From: QFOX01 sp033763655
Lineage (GTDB): Bacteria; Pseudomonadota; Alphaproteobacteria; Rickettsiales; UBA3002
NCBI GenBank assembly: GCA_033763655.1
Contig: JANRKD010000001.1
Coordinates: forward strand, 128,298-192,297
Direction: 5' to 3'
DNA length: 64,000 nucleotides
Part shown: in pieces, positions 50,329 to 58,966 of the stretch
Layout of the letters: every line of letters begins with the position of its first letter
Numbering within the stretch: the first letter of the stretch is position 1
Made by a program: the position numbers and the translations under genes
Notes under the pieces: model-generated
The model's input: only the letters and a program-made list of their open reading frames with translations
Databases searched by the model: none
What the model was told of the DNA's origin: nothing

Positions 50329-50963
50329 TGATTGGAAAACTCACCGGACGGGTCGATGAAGTCGCCGAGGATCACCTGATTCTCGATGTCGGCGGTGTGG
50401 GCTATCTGGTGTTTGCGAGCGCGCGGACGCTGGCCGCCTGCCCCGAACGCGGCGGCGCCATCAGCCTGCTCACCGAAACCCATGTCCGCGAGGATCATAT
50501 CCACCTCTACGGTTTTGCGACCGTCGCCGAGCGCCTGTGGTTTCGCACCCTGACCACGGTGCAGGGTGTGGGCGTTAAAATGGCGCTGGCGATTTTAAGT
50601 GCGCTCAGCCCCGAGCAGATTCTCACCGCGATTGCCGCACAGGATAAAAAAGCGCTGACGGTGGTGTCGGGCGTCGGCCCCAAGCTGGCCGAGCGGATTG
50701 TTACCGAACTGAAATCGCAGGCGACGAAACTCGGCGCGGCAGGCTTTAGCATCGCCGCCGGGCACAGCGCGGCGCCCGGCGCGGGCAAAAGCAAAAAAGC
50801 CGCGGCCACGCCCAGCGTCATCGAGGATGCGCTTTCGGCGCTGGTGCATCTGGGCTATGGCCGCTCCGAAGCTTTCAGCGTCGTCATGCGCCTGCAGCAG
50901 GAAAACCCCGGCACGAAGCTTGACGCGCTGATTCGCGAATCGCTGCGGGAGCTGGCCGCATGA
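50328..50963 (+). CDS. ruvA: Holliday junction branch migration protein RuvA
   Basis: A 211-residue junction-binding subunit. MIGKLTGRVDEV and LILDVGGVGYLVF form the OB-fold. TTVQGVGVKMALAIL and VVSGVGPKLAERIVTEL are the two helix-hairpin-helix motifs. The C-terminal domain III (AFSVVMRLQQENPGTKLDALI) contacts RuvB. The start has a heptamer array instead of a ribosome binding site, so translation initiation may be weak or variable. ruvB follows after a 124-bp gap filled by a palindromic repeat. Confidence 0.94.
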   Translation: MIGKLTGRVDEVAEDHLILDVGGVGYLVFASARTLAACPERGGAISLLTETHVREDHIHLYGFATVAERLWFRTLTTVQGVGVKMALAILSALSPEQILTAIAAQDKKALTVVSGVGPKLAERIVTELKSQATKLGAAGFSIAAGHSAAPGAGKSKKAAATPSVIEDALSALVHLGYGRSEAFSVVMRLQQENPGTKLDALIRESLRELAA

Positions 50964-50984
50964 TGTGTCAACACATACAGAGCC

Positions 50985-51072
50985 GTCATCCTGAACTTGT
51001 TTCAGGATCCATCCATAAAAAATGCTCGGCGCAGACGCGCCATGATGGATGCAAAATCACGTTTGGCATGAC
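50985..51072. repeat. Palindromic repeat with ATCCTGAA/TTCAGGAT hairpin between ruvA and ruvB
   Basis: A perfect 8-bp hairpin (ATCCTGAA, 5-base loop, TTCAGGAT) is followed by a second imperfect palindrome with CCATCCAT and ATGGATG arms. The element ends in GGCATGAC. It resembles the repeat at 48973 in its outer GTCAT/ATGAC ends and CTTGT loop. Confidence 0.7.
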
Positions 51073-51087
51073 ACATGGATGGGCCGC

Positions 51088-52128
51088 ATGAGCGCCGCCC
51101 CCCTCACCTCACCCCAACCGCTCGAAGGCGACGAGATCGAGCACGGCATCCGCCCGCAATCACTGGCCGATTTTACCGGCCAGCCGCAGGTAATTGAAAA
51201 TCTCGACGTCTTTATCCGCGCCGCAAAAACACGCAGCGAAGCCCTCGACCATGTGCTGCTTTATGGCCCTCCCGGTTTGGGTAAAACCACGCTTGCCCAC
51301 ATCGTCAGCCGCGAGATGGGCGTCAATTTCCGCAGCACCAGCGGGCCATTGCTAACCAAGGCGGGCGACCTTGCCGCCATCCTCACCAATCTGCAAGCGC
51401 ACGACGTGTTGTTCATCGACGAAATCCACCGCCTGAATGCCGCCGTCGAGGAGGTGCTGTACCCCGCGATGGAGGATTTCAAGCTCGACCTCATCATCGG
51501 CGAAGGCCCGAGTGCGCGCACCGTGCGCATTGATTTGCCGCCCTTCACGCTGGTCGGCGCCACCACGCGTATCGGCCTGCTTACCGGCCCACTGCGCGAC
51601 CGTTTCGGCATCCCGCTCAAGCTCAATTTCTACGACGTGGCCGAATTGCGCAAGGTGGTCAGCCGCGCTTCGACACTGCTCAAAGTAACGATCACCCCCG
51701 ATGGTGCCAATGAAATCGCCAACCGTGCGCGCGGCACCCCGCGCATTGCCGTGCGCCTGTTGAAACGCGTGCGTGATTTCGCGCATGCCGCTGGCAAGGA
51801 TACTATCAGTGCCACAATGGCGGATGCGACCTTAAAGCGGCTGGAAGTCGATGCGCTCGGGCTGGATTCTTCCGACCACCGTTACCTGCAATTCATCGCC
51901 GACCATTACGACGGCGGGCCCGTCGGGGTGGAAACCATCGCCGCCGCACTGTCGGAAGCGCGCGACACGATTGAGGAAACCATCGAGCCGTTTTTGCTGC
52001 AACTGGGCTTTGTCCAACGCACGCCGCGCGGACGGGTGCTCACCGCCACCGCGTTCAAGCATCTCGGGTTAGCACCGAAAAAACTGCCAGCGCCCGAGCA
52101 GCTTGGGTTATTGGATGAGGAACCGTAA
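51088..52128 (+). CDS. ruvB: Holliday junction branch migration ATPase RuvB
   Basis: A 346-residue AAA+ motor. LRPQSL-like GIRPQSLADFTGQPQV begins the conserved region, GPPGLGKTTLAHI is Walker A, LFIDEIHRLN Walker B, and GATTRIGLLTGPLRDRFG the sensor/arginine-finger region. The C-terminal winged helix ends FVQRTPRGRVLTATAFKHLG. MSAAPL at 51088 is taken as the start because frames further upstream run into the palindromic repeat. The last five bases of the gene lie inside the 33-bp direct repeat at 52124. Confidence 0.95.
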   Translation: MSAAPLTSPQPLEGDEIEHGIRPQSLADFTGQPQVIENLDVFIRAAKTRSEALDHVLLYGPPGLGKTTLAHIVSREMGVNFRSTSGPLLTKAGDLAAILTNLQAHDVLFIDEIHRLNAAVEEVLYPAMEDFKLDLIIGEGPSARTVRIDLPPFTLVGATTRIGLLTGPLRDRFGIPLKLNFYDVAELRKVVSRASTLLKVTITPDGANEIANRARGTPRIAVRLLKRVRDFAHAAGKDTISATMADATLKRLEVDALGLDSSDHRYLQFIADHYDGGPVGVETIAAALSEARDTIEETIEPFLLQLGFVQRTPRGRVLTATAFKHLGLAPKKLPAPEQLGLLDEEP

Positions 52129-52710
52129 CCCATGCCGATGAATGCCTACGCCCGTGGAATCACCTCTCCCCTGGGAGAGGTCGGCGCGCTCCTTCAGCGC
52201 GACGGGTGAGGGCATCACAGGTGCCACATAAACGAACCTTTGCCGAATCCCACCTGATTGAACGCTCAAGGACATTGCGCGTTGCGAGCACCGAGGTCGA
52301 GAAACGCCTGTGGCAACGACTGCGTAACCGCCAGCTTGGGGTAAAATTCCGCCGCCAACATCCGCTTCAGGGATACATCCTCGATTTCGCCTGCGAAAAC
52401 CATAAACTCGGCATCGAACTTGATGGTGGCCAGCACAACAACGATGCCCGCAAAGCACAGGACACGGTAAGAACGGGGGTTCTTGAACAGTCCGGCTGGC
52501 ATATCTTGCGATTCTGGAATAATGCCGTAATAGAAAATATTGAAGGAGTGTTAGAGGAAATTCAGCACGCCCTCACCCGCCTCACCCCATCAGGGATGGG
52601 GTGAGGCGACCTCTCCCAAGGGAGAGGTAAAGGCCGCTTCTATCTGTGATGTATTCTGACCCGTTGACGAATCTGGACGTAACCCATGCCGATGAATGCC
52701 TACGCCCGTG
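52124..52710 (+). mobile_element. DUF559 cassette with palindromic inverted ends and 33-bp direct duplication
   Basis: Identical 33-bp copies lie at 52124-52156 and 52678-52710. Each holds the ruvB stop and the first codons of ybgC, so ybgC lost and regained its start across the insert. Between them: a unit with ACCTCTCCC/GGGAGAGGT hairpin (52162-52181), CGCGCT/AGCGCG hairpin and GGGTGAGGGC (52204-52213); the DUF559 gene; then GCCCTCACCC (52569-52578), a GCCTCACCCC/GGGGTGAGGC hairpin and a second ACCTCTCCC/GGGAGAGGT hairpin (52609-52628). The two units are inverted relative to each other. Confidence 0.82.
52221..52604 (+). CDS. DUF559 family endonuclease-like protein
   Basis: About 127 residues. 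RSRTLRVASTEVEKRLWQRLRNRQLGVKFRRQ, then YILDFACENHKLGIELDGGQH and ILRFWNNAVIENIEGVLEEI, are the DUF559 landmarks; the family has a Vsr/PD-(D/E)XK-like nuclease fold, with Asp in DFAC and Glu-Asp in IELDGGQH as likely metal ligands. There is no ATG; GTG at 52221 is used because the alternative GTG at 52206 lies inside the conserved GGGTGAGGGC repeat. The last about 10 codons come from the right-hand repeat unit, so gene and repeat are physically merged. No ribosome binding site is evident. Confidence 0.82.
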   Translation: MPHKRTFAESHLIERSRTLRVASTEVEKRLWQRLRNRQLGVKFRRQHPLQGYILDFACENHKLGIELDGGQHNNDARKAQDTVRTGVLEQSGWHILRFWNNAVIENIEGVLEEIQHALTRLTPSGMG

Positions 52711-53141
52711 ATGACGCTTTTTACTTCCCTATCCGTGTCTTCTACGAGGATACGGATGCGGGGGGGATTGTCTATCACTCCAACTTCTTCAATTTCGCCG
52801 AGCGCGCCCGCACCGAATGGCTGCGCCACCTCGCGATTGGCCGCGAGCGCCTGCAGGAGGAATTCGGGCTGATGTTCGTCGTCCGCCGTGCGACCATCGA
52901 ATGGCGCCGCCCCGCCCGCCTTGATGATCTGCTGATGGTGGAAACGCGCTTGCAGGCCATCGGCAAAGTGCGTATGACCTTGCGCCAGACCATTACCCGT
53001 GGCGAAACGCTGCTGGCGACGATTGACGTGGAAGTGGTGGCGGTGAGCATCGAAACATTTGCCCCCACCCTGCTGCCCGATGCCCTGCGCGCCCTGCTGC
53101 CCACCGCGCCGGAAATGGAAGAACCGAAAAAACAGCCTTGA
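52686..53141 (+). CDS. ybgC: Tol-Pal associated acyl-CoA thioesterase YbgC
   Basis: A 151-residue hot-dog thioesterase. FYEDTDAGGIVYHSNFFNFAERARTEWL contains the catalytic Asp (D24) and the conserved Tyr-His segment. It hydrolyses acyl-CoA or acyl-ACP and is linked to phospholipid metabolism in the Tol-Pal locus. The ATG at 52686 lies in the second copy of the 33-bp repeat; the first copy upstream of the DUF559 gene preserves the same start followed by unrelated sequence. The downstream tolQ begins 16 bp later. Confidence 0.93.
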   Translation: MPMNAYARDDAFYFPIRVFYEDTDAGGIVYHSNFFNFAERARTEWLRHLAIGRERLQEEFGLMFVVRRATIEWRRPARLDDLLMVETRLQAIGKVRMTLRQTITRGETLLATIDVEVVAVSIETFAPTLLPDALRALLPTAPEMEEPKKQP

Positions 53142-53157
53142 CCGATGGAGTAGCCCT

Positions 53158-53949
53158 ATGGCCAGTATTGCCGCCCCCGTAACTGGCGTAAACGCCGCCG
53201 ATGTCGCCGGCACCGTTGCCGGGCAGGCCGCCGGTGGCCACGACCTTTCCCTCCTCGGCCTGCTGCTCAATGCCGAGCCGCTGGTGCTGATTATCATGCT
53301 CGTGCTGGTTGGGATGTCGATTGCCTGCTGGGCAATTATCCTCGAAAAATTCGCGGTGCTGCGCAGCGTCAACGAAAAAACCAACCAGTTCGAAAACGAG
53401 TTCTGGTCGGCCGAAGCGCTCGACAAATACTACGAAAAAACCAAAAAGCGCAAAGCCAGACACCCGCTGGCGCTGATGTTTTCCTCAGCGATGGAGGAAT
53501 GGTTCCGAAGCAAAGGCCAGGAACGGCTGGTGCCCAGCGGCAGCAGCGGGCGCGGCGGCAGCGATCTGACCATCACCGTCAAGGAGCGCATTGTGCAACA
53601 GATGGCGCTGACCCGCAACCGCGAGATGGAGCGCCTCGAACGCGGGCTGGGCTTTCTGGCGACGGCGGGTTCTTCAGCGCCGTTTATCGGCCTGCTGGGC
53701 ACGACGATTGGGATTATCAACTCCTTCCGCAACATCGCCGGGTCGCAGAATACATCGCTGGCCGTCGTCGCGCCGGGGATTGCCGAGGCCCTGTTTGCCA
53801 CTTCCATCGGCCTGTTTGTCGCGATTCCGGCGGTGATGGCCTTCAACAAATTCAACGGCGAGCTGAACCGCCTTGCCGGCAAGCTCGAGGATTTCTCGAC
53901 CGAGTTCCAGATGCTGCTGTCACGTCAGCTCGACAAAGGCGGCCACTGA
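53158..53949 (+). CDS. tolQ: Tol-Pal proton channel subunit TolQ
   Basis: A 263-residue inner-membrane protein of the MotA/ExbB family. The first helix is LVLIIMLVLVGMSIACWAIIL (near residues 41-61). FLATAGSSAPFIGLLGTTIGIINSF and VAPGIAEALFATSIGLFVAIPAVMAFNKF are the conserved second and third helices lining the proton path. With TolR it powers outer-membrane constriction during division. GGAG precedes the ATG; the stop overlaps tolR by 1 base. Confidence 0.95.
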   Translation: MASIAAPVTGVNAADVAGTVAGQAAGGHDLSLLGLLLNAEPLVLIIMLVLVGMSIACWAIILEKFAVLRSVNEKTNQFENEFWSAEALDKYYEKTKKRKARHPLALMFSSAMEEWFRSKGQERLVPSGSSGRGGSDLTITVKERIVQQMALTRNREMERLERGLGFLATAGSSAPFIGLLGTTIGIINSFRNIAGSQNTSLAVVAPGIAEALFATSIGLFVAIPAVMAFNKFNGELNRLAGKLEDFSTEFQMLLSRQLDKGGH

Positions 53950-54398
53950 TGGGCGCGAAACTGCAGGGCGGTTCCCGCCGTGGCCGCGCCACCCGCAGCG
54001 ACGGCGGCTTCAACGACATCAACATCACCCCGTTTGTCGATGTCATGCTGGTGCTGCTCATCATCTTCATGGTCGCCGCGCCGATGATGACCACCGGCGT
54101 CACCGTCAGCCTGCCCAAAACGCAGGCGGCGAGCGTGCCGGGCAACGACGAGCCGATCAGCATCTCGATTAAGGCCGATGGCACGGTCTATATCCAGAAC
54201 AGCGCCACCCGCGTCGATCAGCTTGGCAGCAAGCTTTCCGCCATCCTCGGCGAGAAAAAGGAAACCCGCATTTTCGTGCGCGGCGACACGGCAATCGATT
54301 ACGGGCAAGTGATGCGCGTCATCGGCGAAATCAACAGCGCAGGCTTCACCAAAGTCGCCCTGCTCACCGATATGTCGGGCGTACCGCCGAAGAACTAA
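53949..54398 (+). CDS. tolR: Tol-Pal energising subunit TolR
   Basis: A 149-residue ExbD/TolR protein. FNDINITPFVDVMLVLLIIFMV holds the single membrane helix with the proton-carrying Asp in FVDVM. The periplasmic part (TRIFVRGDTAIDYGQVMRVIGEINSAGF) forms the peptidoglycan-interacting dimer. The start overlaps the tolQ stop by one base, so they are co-translated. Confidence 0.95.
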   Translation: MGAKLQGGSRRGRATRSDGGFNDINITPFVDVMLVLLIIFMVAAPMMTTGVTVSLPKTQAASVPGNDEPISISIKADGTVYIQNSATRVDQLGSKLSAILGEKKETRIFVRGDTAIDYGQVMRVIGEINSAGFTKVALLTDMSGVPPKN

Positions 54399-54420
54399 CC
54401 TTACCACCAGGAACGCACCC

Positions 54421-55242
54421 GTGCCCATGGTTGAATCCCGCAGCGTTAGCCTTTCGATTGTGCTGCATGCCACGGCGCTGCTGATTGCGGCGTTCGGCCT
54501 GCCTGCGCTGCTGCCCAGAGCGCCCGAGCCGATGCCGCTGGTGATGACGGTCTAGCTGCTGCCCGTGGGCGAAGTCACCAATATCAAGCCGTCGGAAAAA
54601 CCCATTACGCCCGAGCAAAAAGCGCCGACGCCCAAAACCCCCAAACCCGTCACCCCGAGCGCGACGGAAAAAGCCGCCGCGCCGCCCCCGCCGCCCGAGA
54701 AACATTTTAACCCGATGGAGGACGCCGAACCGCTACCCGGCGAAAAACCCAAGCCGGTCGAAAAGCCGAAGGAGAAAGAAGCCGAAAAACCCAAGCCCGA
54801 CGAATTCGCCGCCCTGCTCAACAAGCTGAAGCAGGAAGCCAAAACCGACACCTCAAAAGACGCCAAAGACAAAACCAACACCGCCGAAAACAAAACCCGC
54901 TCGGATGCGCCCTACGACGACACGATGCCGCTTTCCATCAGCGAGAAGGATACCATCCGCAGCCAGTTCCTGCTCTGCTGGAGCATGCCCGCAGGTGCCA
55001 AAGATGCCCACACGCTGGCGGTGCGTATCAAAATAAAACTTCAGGCCGACGGCACCGTGCTTGAGGCCATTATCGCCTCCGACCAGATGGGGCGTTATGG
55101 CCGCGACAGCTTCTTTCGCGCCGCCGCCGACAGCGCCCTGCGCGCCGTGCATAAATGCAGCCCGATTAAAAACCTGCCGCCCGAGAAATACAACAGCTGG
55201 CGCGAGATGGAACTAAATTTCGACCCGCAAGACATGCTCTAG
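54421..55242 (+). pseudogene. tolA: tolA interrupted by an in-frame amber codon
   Basis: The frame starts at GTG 54421 (or ATG 54427) with the expected cytoplasmic tip and membrane helix (SLSIVLHATALLIAAFGLPALL). It reaches TAG at 54553-54555 and continues without interruption for 228 more codons. The rest is a typical TolA: Pro/Lys-rich stalk (PSEKPITPEQKAPTPKTPKP) and C-terminal domain (IRSQFLLCWSMPAGAKDAHTLAVRI) ending before 55242. The residue replaced is probably Glu (MTV-E-LLPVGEV), so one G-to-T change explains it. GTG at 54565 could restart translation but would lack the membrane anchor. TAG is an ordinary stop elsewhere in this window. It may be a true mutation or a sequence error. 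Confidence 0.88.
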
Positions 55243-55277
55243 CTAAGACCAACCCCAACGGCAAAAAGGATTATCCG

Positions 55278-56084
55278 ATGGAACAGGCCGCCTGCCGACA
55301 ATGCGGTTCACCCGATACCGCTGCGATTGCCTCCTATCAGGCGTTTGCACACGTCGCCGCGGTGGCAACGGATGAACGCAAGCCGCTTTATGCCTATATC
55401 TGCGCCCATCCGGAAACGGCGTTCACGCAGTTTATCGGCTGTCGCCACTGCGATTTTATTCGCATCGACCCCCTGCCGACCGCCGCCACCCTCATGCAAT
55501 TCTACCAGAATTATTATGCCTCCGGCGCCTATGCCGGAAAACGCGACAAAAAAATCCGCCGCACCTTAAAGCGCCTGAAGAAGCTCACGCGCTATGTTGC
55601 AACCGGCAGGTTTCTGGATGTCGGCTGCAATGTCGGCTTTGCGGTGGAGGCAGCGAGAATGGCCGGGTTTGAGGCCACCGGTATCGAGATCGACGCCACC
55701 GCCGTACGTACCGCGACGGAACATTTTCCCTTAAACCGCTATTTCGCCACCACGATTGAGGATTTTACTCCCGAGCAGCCGTTCGATCTGGTTCATTGCA
55801 CCGAAGTGATTGAGCATGCGATTGATACGAATGCCTTTGCTGCGCATCTTGCACGGCTCACGAAGCCGGGCGGCTACCTCTTCCTCACCACGCCCGATGC
55901 CGGGCATTGGCGACGTCCGAAGTCGCTGGTGGCGTGGCCGGAAATCAAACCCCTCGAACATATCACCTGGCAGACGCGCCGGAGCCTCACCTTGTTATTG
56001 GAATCCCATGGCTTTGCGGTGGTGCACACGGCGTTCACTGTAAAACCCGGACTGCGCCTCACTGCCCGCCGATTGGCGGATTGA
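55278..56084 (+). CDS. SAM-dependent methyltransferase with N-terminal zinc ribbon
   Basis: A 268-residue class I methyltransferase. CRQCGS (Cys6, Cys9) and GCRHCDF (near 55-58) form a zinc-ribbon-like N-terminus. RFLDVGCNVGFAVEAARMAG is the SAM-binding loop, LVHCTEVIEHAIDT and KPGGYLFLTTPD follow the usual order. Substrate unknown; relatives often act on sugars or polyketide-like lipids. It is inserted between tolA and tolB, which are normally adjacent, and reads in the same direction. Its start lies 35 bp after the tolA frame. Confidence 0.8.
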   Translation: MEQAACRQCGSPDTAAIASYQAFAHVAAVATDERKPLYAYICAHPETAFTQFIGCRHCDFIRIDPLPTAATLMQFYQNYYASGAYAGKRDKKIRRTLKRLKKLTRYVATGRFLDVGCNVGFAVEAARMAGFEATGIEIDATAVRTATEHFPLNRYFATTIEDFTPEQPFDLVHCTEVIEHAIDTNAFAAHLARLTKPGGYLFLTTPDAGHWRRPKSLVAWPEIKPLEHITWQTRRSLTLLLESHGFAVVHTAFTVKPGLRLTARRLAD

Positions 56085-56236
56085 AGTTTGCACAGGGGAC
56101 ATAATGGTTAATGTGTCCCCCGTGCTCGGTTTCTGCCACCTCCCCCACACGCTCCCTCAATTTCGGTATGGAAATTTAATGCGCGGCACGCTATGGCTGA
56201 CGGCGTCATTCTCCAGCCTAGGAAACAGGAACTTTT

Positions 56237-57541
56237 ATGCGCCTATTGCCGCTTTCGGCCTGCCTCGCCGCCCTTTTCTTTGCCGCCGCCGCGCAGGCGG
56301 AACTGAAAATCGACATCACCAAAGGCAATGTCGAGCCAATGCCGATTGCCGTCACCACCCTCACCGGCGACGCCATGGGCAACGACATCAGCGACGTGGT
56401 TGCCGCCGACCTCGAACGCTCGGGCCTGTTCAAACCCATCAGCAGTCAGGCCTTTATCGAACAGGTCACCAACGGCGACGCCATCCCGCGCTATGCCGAC
56501 TGGCGGCAGATCAACGCCAACGCGATTATCACCGGCACGGTGACGCCAACTGGCACCGACAAGGTACGCATCAGCTTCCGGCTGTGGGATACGCTCGGCC
56601 AGCAGCAGATTGCGGGTAAGGAATACAACACGTTTGCGCGCAACTGGCGGCGCGTCAGCCATCTCATTGCCGATGAAATCTACAAACGCATGACCGGCGA
56701 GCAGGGCTATTTCGATTCGCGCATTGTCTATGTCGCCGAGTCCGGGCCGGCCAAACGCCGCGTCAAACGCCTCGCGATCATGGATCAGGACGGCGCCAAC
56801 CATAAATACCTGACTGAGGGCGGCAGCCTTGTACTGACTCCGCGCTTCTCACCCAATACGCAGGAAATTCTGTACATGTCGTATTCCGGCGCGCAGCCGC
56901 GCGTATTCCTGCGCGACCTGCAAACCGGCCGCGAGGAATCACTGGGTCGCTTCAACGGCATGAGCTTCGCCCCACGCTTCAACCACGACGGTTCGCGCAT
57001 GCTGATGTCGATTGCGCAAGGTGGCGTCACCAGCATTTATGAGATGGATTTGCGCAGCCGCGCTTTGCGGCGGTTAACGCAATCGGGCGGCGCGATTGAC
57101 ACCTCGCCCTCCTACGCGCCCGACGGCCACGCCATTGTCTTTAACTCCGACCGTGGCGGCAGCCAGCAGCTCTACACCATGGACGCGAACGGCGGTAACA
57201 TCCAGCGCATCAGCTTTGGCACCGGCAATTACTCCACCCCGGTCTGGTCGCCGCGCGGCGACCTCGTTGCCTTCACCAAACAGGCGGGCGGGCGCTTCTA
57301 TATCGGCGTCATGAAACCCGATGGCTCGGGCGAGCGCCTGATTACCCAAAGCTGGCTCGATGAAGGGCCAAGCTGGGCGCCCAATGGCCGCGTGCTCATC
57401 TTTGGCCGCGAAACACCGGGGGGGGCCGGCGGCAACCGCTCGCGGCTCTATTCGGTGGATATTACCGGCTATAATCTGCGCGAGGTGACAACCCCGCTCG
57501 ATGCTTCCGACCCGGCATGGAGCCCCCTGCTGCCGATGTAG
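56237..57541 (+). CDS. tolB: Tol-Pal periplasmic protein TolB
   Basis: A 434-residue periplasmic beta-propeller protein with signal peptide MRLLPLSACLAALFFAAAAQA. The N-terminal domain (ITKGNVEPMPIAVTTL) binds TolA, and the propeller repeats have FSPNTQEILYMS, APDGHAIVFNSDRGGSQQLY and SPRGDLVAFTK. It docks on Pal. The start is separated from the methyltransferase by 152 bp, so it may have its own promoter. Confidence 0.95.
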   Translation: MRLLPLSACLAALFFAAAAQAELKIDITKGNVEPMPIAVTTLTGDAMGNDISDVVAADLERSGLFKPISSQAFIEQVTNGDAIPRYADWRQINANAIITGTVTPTGTDKVRISFRLWDTLGQQQIAGKEYNTFARNWRRVSHLIADEIYKRMTGEQGYFDSRIVYVAESGPAKRRVKRLAIMDQDGANHKYLTEGGSLVLTPRFSPNTQEILYMSYSGAQPRVFLRDLQTGREESLGRFNGMSFAPRFNHDGSRMLMSIAQGGVTSIYEMDLRSRALRRLTQSGGAIDTSPSYAPDGHAIVFNSDRGGSQQLYTMDANGGNIQRISFGTGNYSTPVWSPRGDLVAFTKQAGGRFYIGVMKPDGSGERLITQSWLDEGPSWAPNGRVLIFGRETPGGAGGNRSRLYSVDITGYNLREVTTPLDASDPAWSPLLPM

Positions 57542-57568
57542 CGACGGAGCGGTTTCCCGATGGTTTTT

Positions 57569-58765
57569 TCAGCGCGGGGAAAAATCCTCCAGCGACTCCC
57601 CGGCGATTAAGCCGCGCAGGCGCGCGGGGTCGGCCCAACCGGCATCGCGATGAATCATCATCGTCAGCCTGGCATCGGCGAGGTGATCCATAAACCGCGC
57701 GATACCCTGCATCACCCGCATGACCGAAGCCTCATCCGGCGCGACGCCGTTTGGGGGCACTGCGCACATCAGCGCGAGGCGCACGGTGGCGAACCGCTGC
57801 ACCAACACCGCGCCGCGCTCGGCAATCGTCAGCTCGTGAAACCCGCCGAATGGAAACAGGGTCATGCTCAACTGCGCCTGAATCCAGCGGCGCAGCATCG
57901 GGGCCAGCGCCGCCTGCGCATCCATGCGCCAGCGCTGCCATAAGCGCGCCTGCACCCCTTTGGAATGCGCCACGAACTGCAAATCGCGGCTGGCGCGCTC
58001 GAAGCGGCAGGCCAGCGCCTGTTCCATCTGTTGCATGATACCGGCCAGCCCCTTGCTGATGCCCGGATCGCCGAACGCCTCGGTGAGGGCAAGGGCGTAA
58101 TAAAGCGTGTGGCTGTCACCCTCCTTGCTGTGCGGCGCGGGGGCTTGCGCGACGGCGATTTCCCACTGCTCCCGCCAGTTCTCCGACGTGCTGCGCGCAA
58201 GGCTTTCCGCCAGCGCCAGCAAATGCAGCATCGCCGCCTCGGGCGAAACCTGCGCATCCGCCGCCAGTGCCAGCGCGTGCGCGTGTACGGCATCGACGGC
58301 CTGCGCGCTCCACCCTTCAGGCACGCGATCGCGGCGGTGGGCGGGCAGGCGATCGGCGGTTGCGGGCATTGGCGCGAACGGGTCGGGTTCCTGCATCACC
58401 AGCCGCACTATTTCAGGGCACGACATTGCGCCCGTCATCCGCATTTCGCCGCCGACATTATGCCACAGGCGCGGGTAAAAATAACAGGCATCGCCGAGAA
58501 AATCCGTGCCGTAATCGGCATGGACGCCGCAGATGCCTTCGCGCAGCCGGGTGCAGTGCCGGTCATCCCCCTCGCGCCGGAGCACGCCGGCCTCAGGGTC
58601 GATAATAGCGAGCAATTCCGGCGCCTGCGCGGCATAACGCGCCCGCTGCGCGGCATCGGCCGGCATCTCCCAGCCCCGGCAGCACGTGTCGGGGCAGGCG
58701 GCGCCCAGACAGGTGAATTTTGCCATGAGGGCGGCCTGCCGGAAGGGTTTTTGGGTGCGTTGCAT
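57569..58765 (-). CDS. FliB-like flagellin lysine-N-methylase family protein
   Basis: A 398-residue protein with the N-terminal cysteine cluster FTCLGAACPDTCCRGWEMP, plus RHCTRL, GICGVH and DACYFYPRLW, as in FliB/YkgJ-type proteins. FliB methylates lysines on flagellin using SAM through a metal cluster. No flagellar genes are in this window, so the target is unknown. It lies on the minus strand between tolB and pal, splitting the usual tol-pal operon. Confidence 0.7.
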   Translation of the reverse strand: MQRTQKPFRQAALMAKFTCLGAACPDTCCRGWEMPADAAQRARYAAQAPELLAIIDPEAGVLRREGDDRHCTRLREGICGVHADYGTDFLGDACYFYPRLWHNVGGEMRMTGAMSCPEIVRLVMQEPDPFAPMPATADRLPAHRRDRVPEGWSAQAVDAVHAHALALAADAQVSPEAAMLHLLALAESLARSTSENWREQWEIAVAQAPAPHSKEGDSHTLYYALALTEAFGDPGISKGLAGIMQQMEQALACRFERASRDLQFVAHSKGVQARLWQRWRMDAQAALAPMLRRWIQAQLSMTLFPFGGFHELTIAERGAVLVQRFATVRLALMCAVPPNGVAPDEASVMRVMQGIARFMDHLADARLTMMIHRDAGWADPARLRGLIAGESLEDFSPR

Positions 58766-58966
58766 GGCCGCAGGCTAAGGCAGGCGCGATGCGCTGGCTA
58801 CGAATTAATTTGCCCCTGTTACAATCTTGCCACAGTCAGGGGCTTTAGCAATAAACCTGTCGATTTCGCCCCTCCCCCACCTTGTCAATTGACGGCGACT
58901 ATGCAATACAGCGCGAACGAACTGCATGGATTGCAGGCAAAAACATGTTCCCTCAGGAGATTATCT

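Noticed and set aside
52206..52220. GTG at 52206 as the DUF559 start
   Set aside because: It falls inside the conserved GGGTGAGGGC repeat motif, so it is more likely repeat sequence than a start codon; kept only as an alternative.
54553..54555. TAG in tolA as evidence of stop-codon reassignment
   Set aside because: Many intact genes here end with TAG (for example 22402, 40899, 48770, 59449), so the codon is a regular stop.
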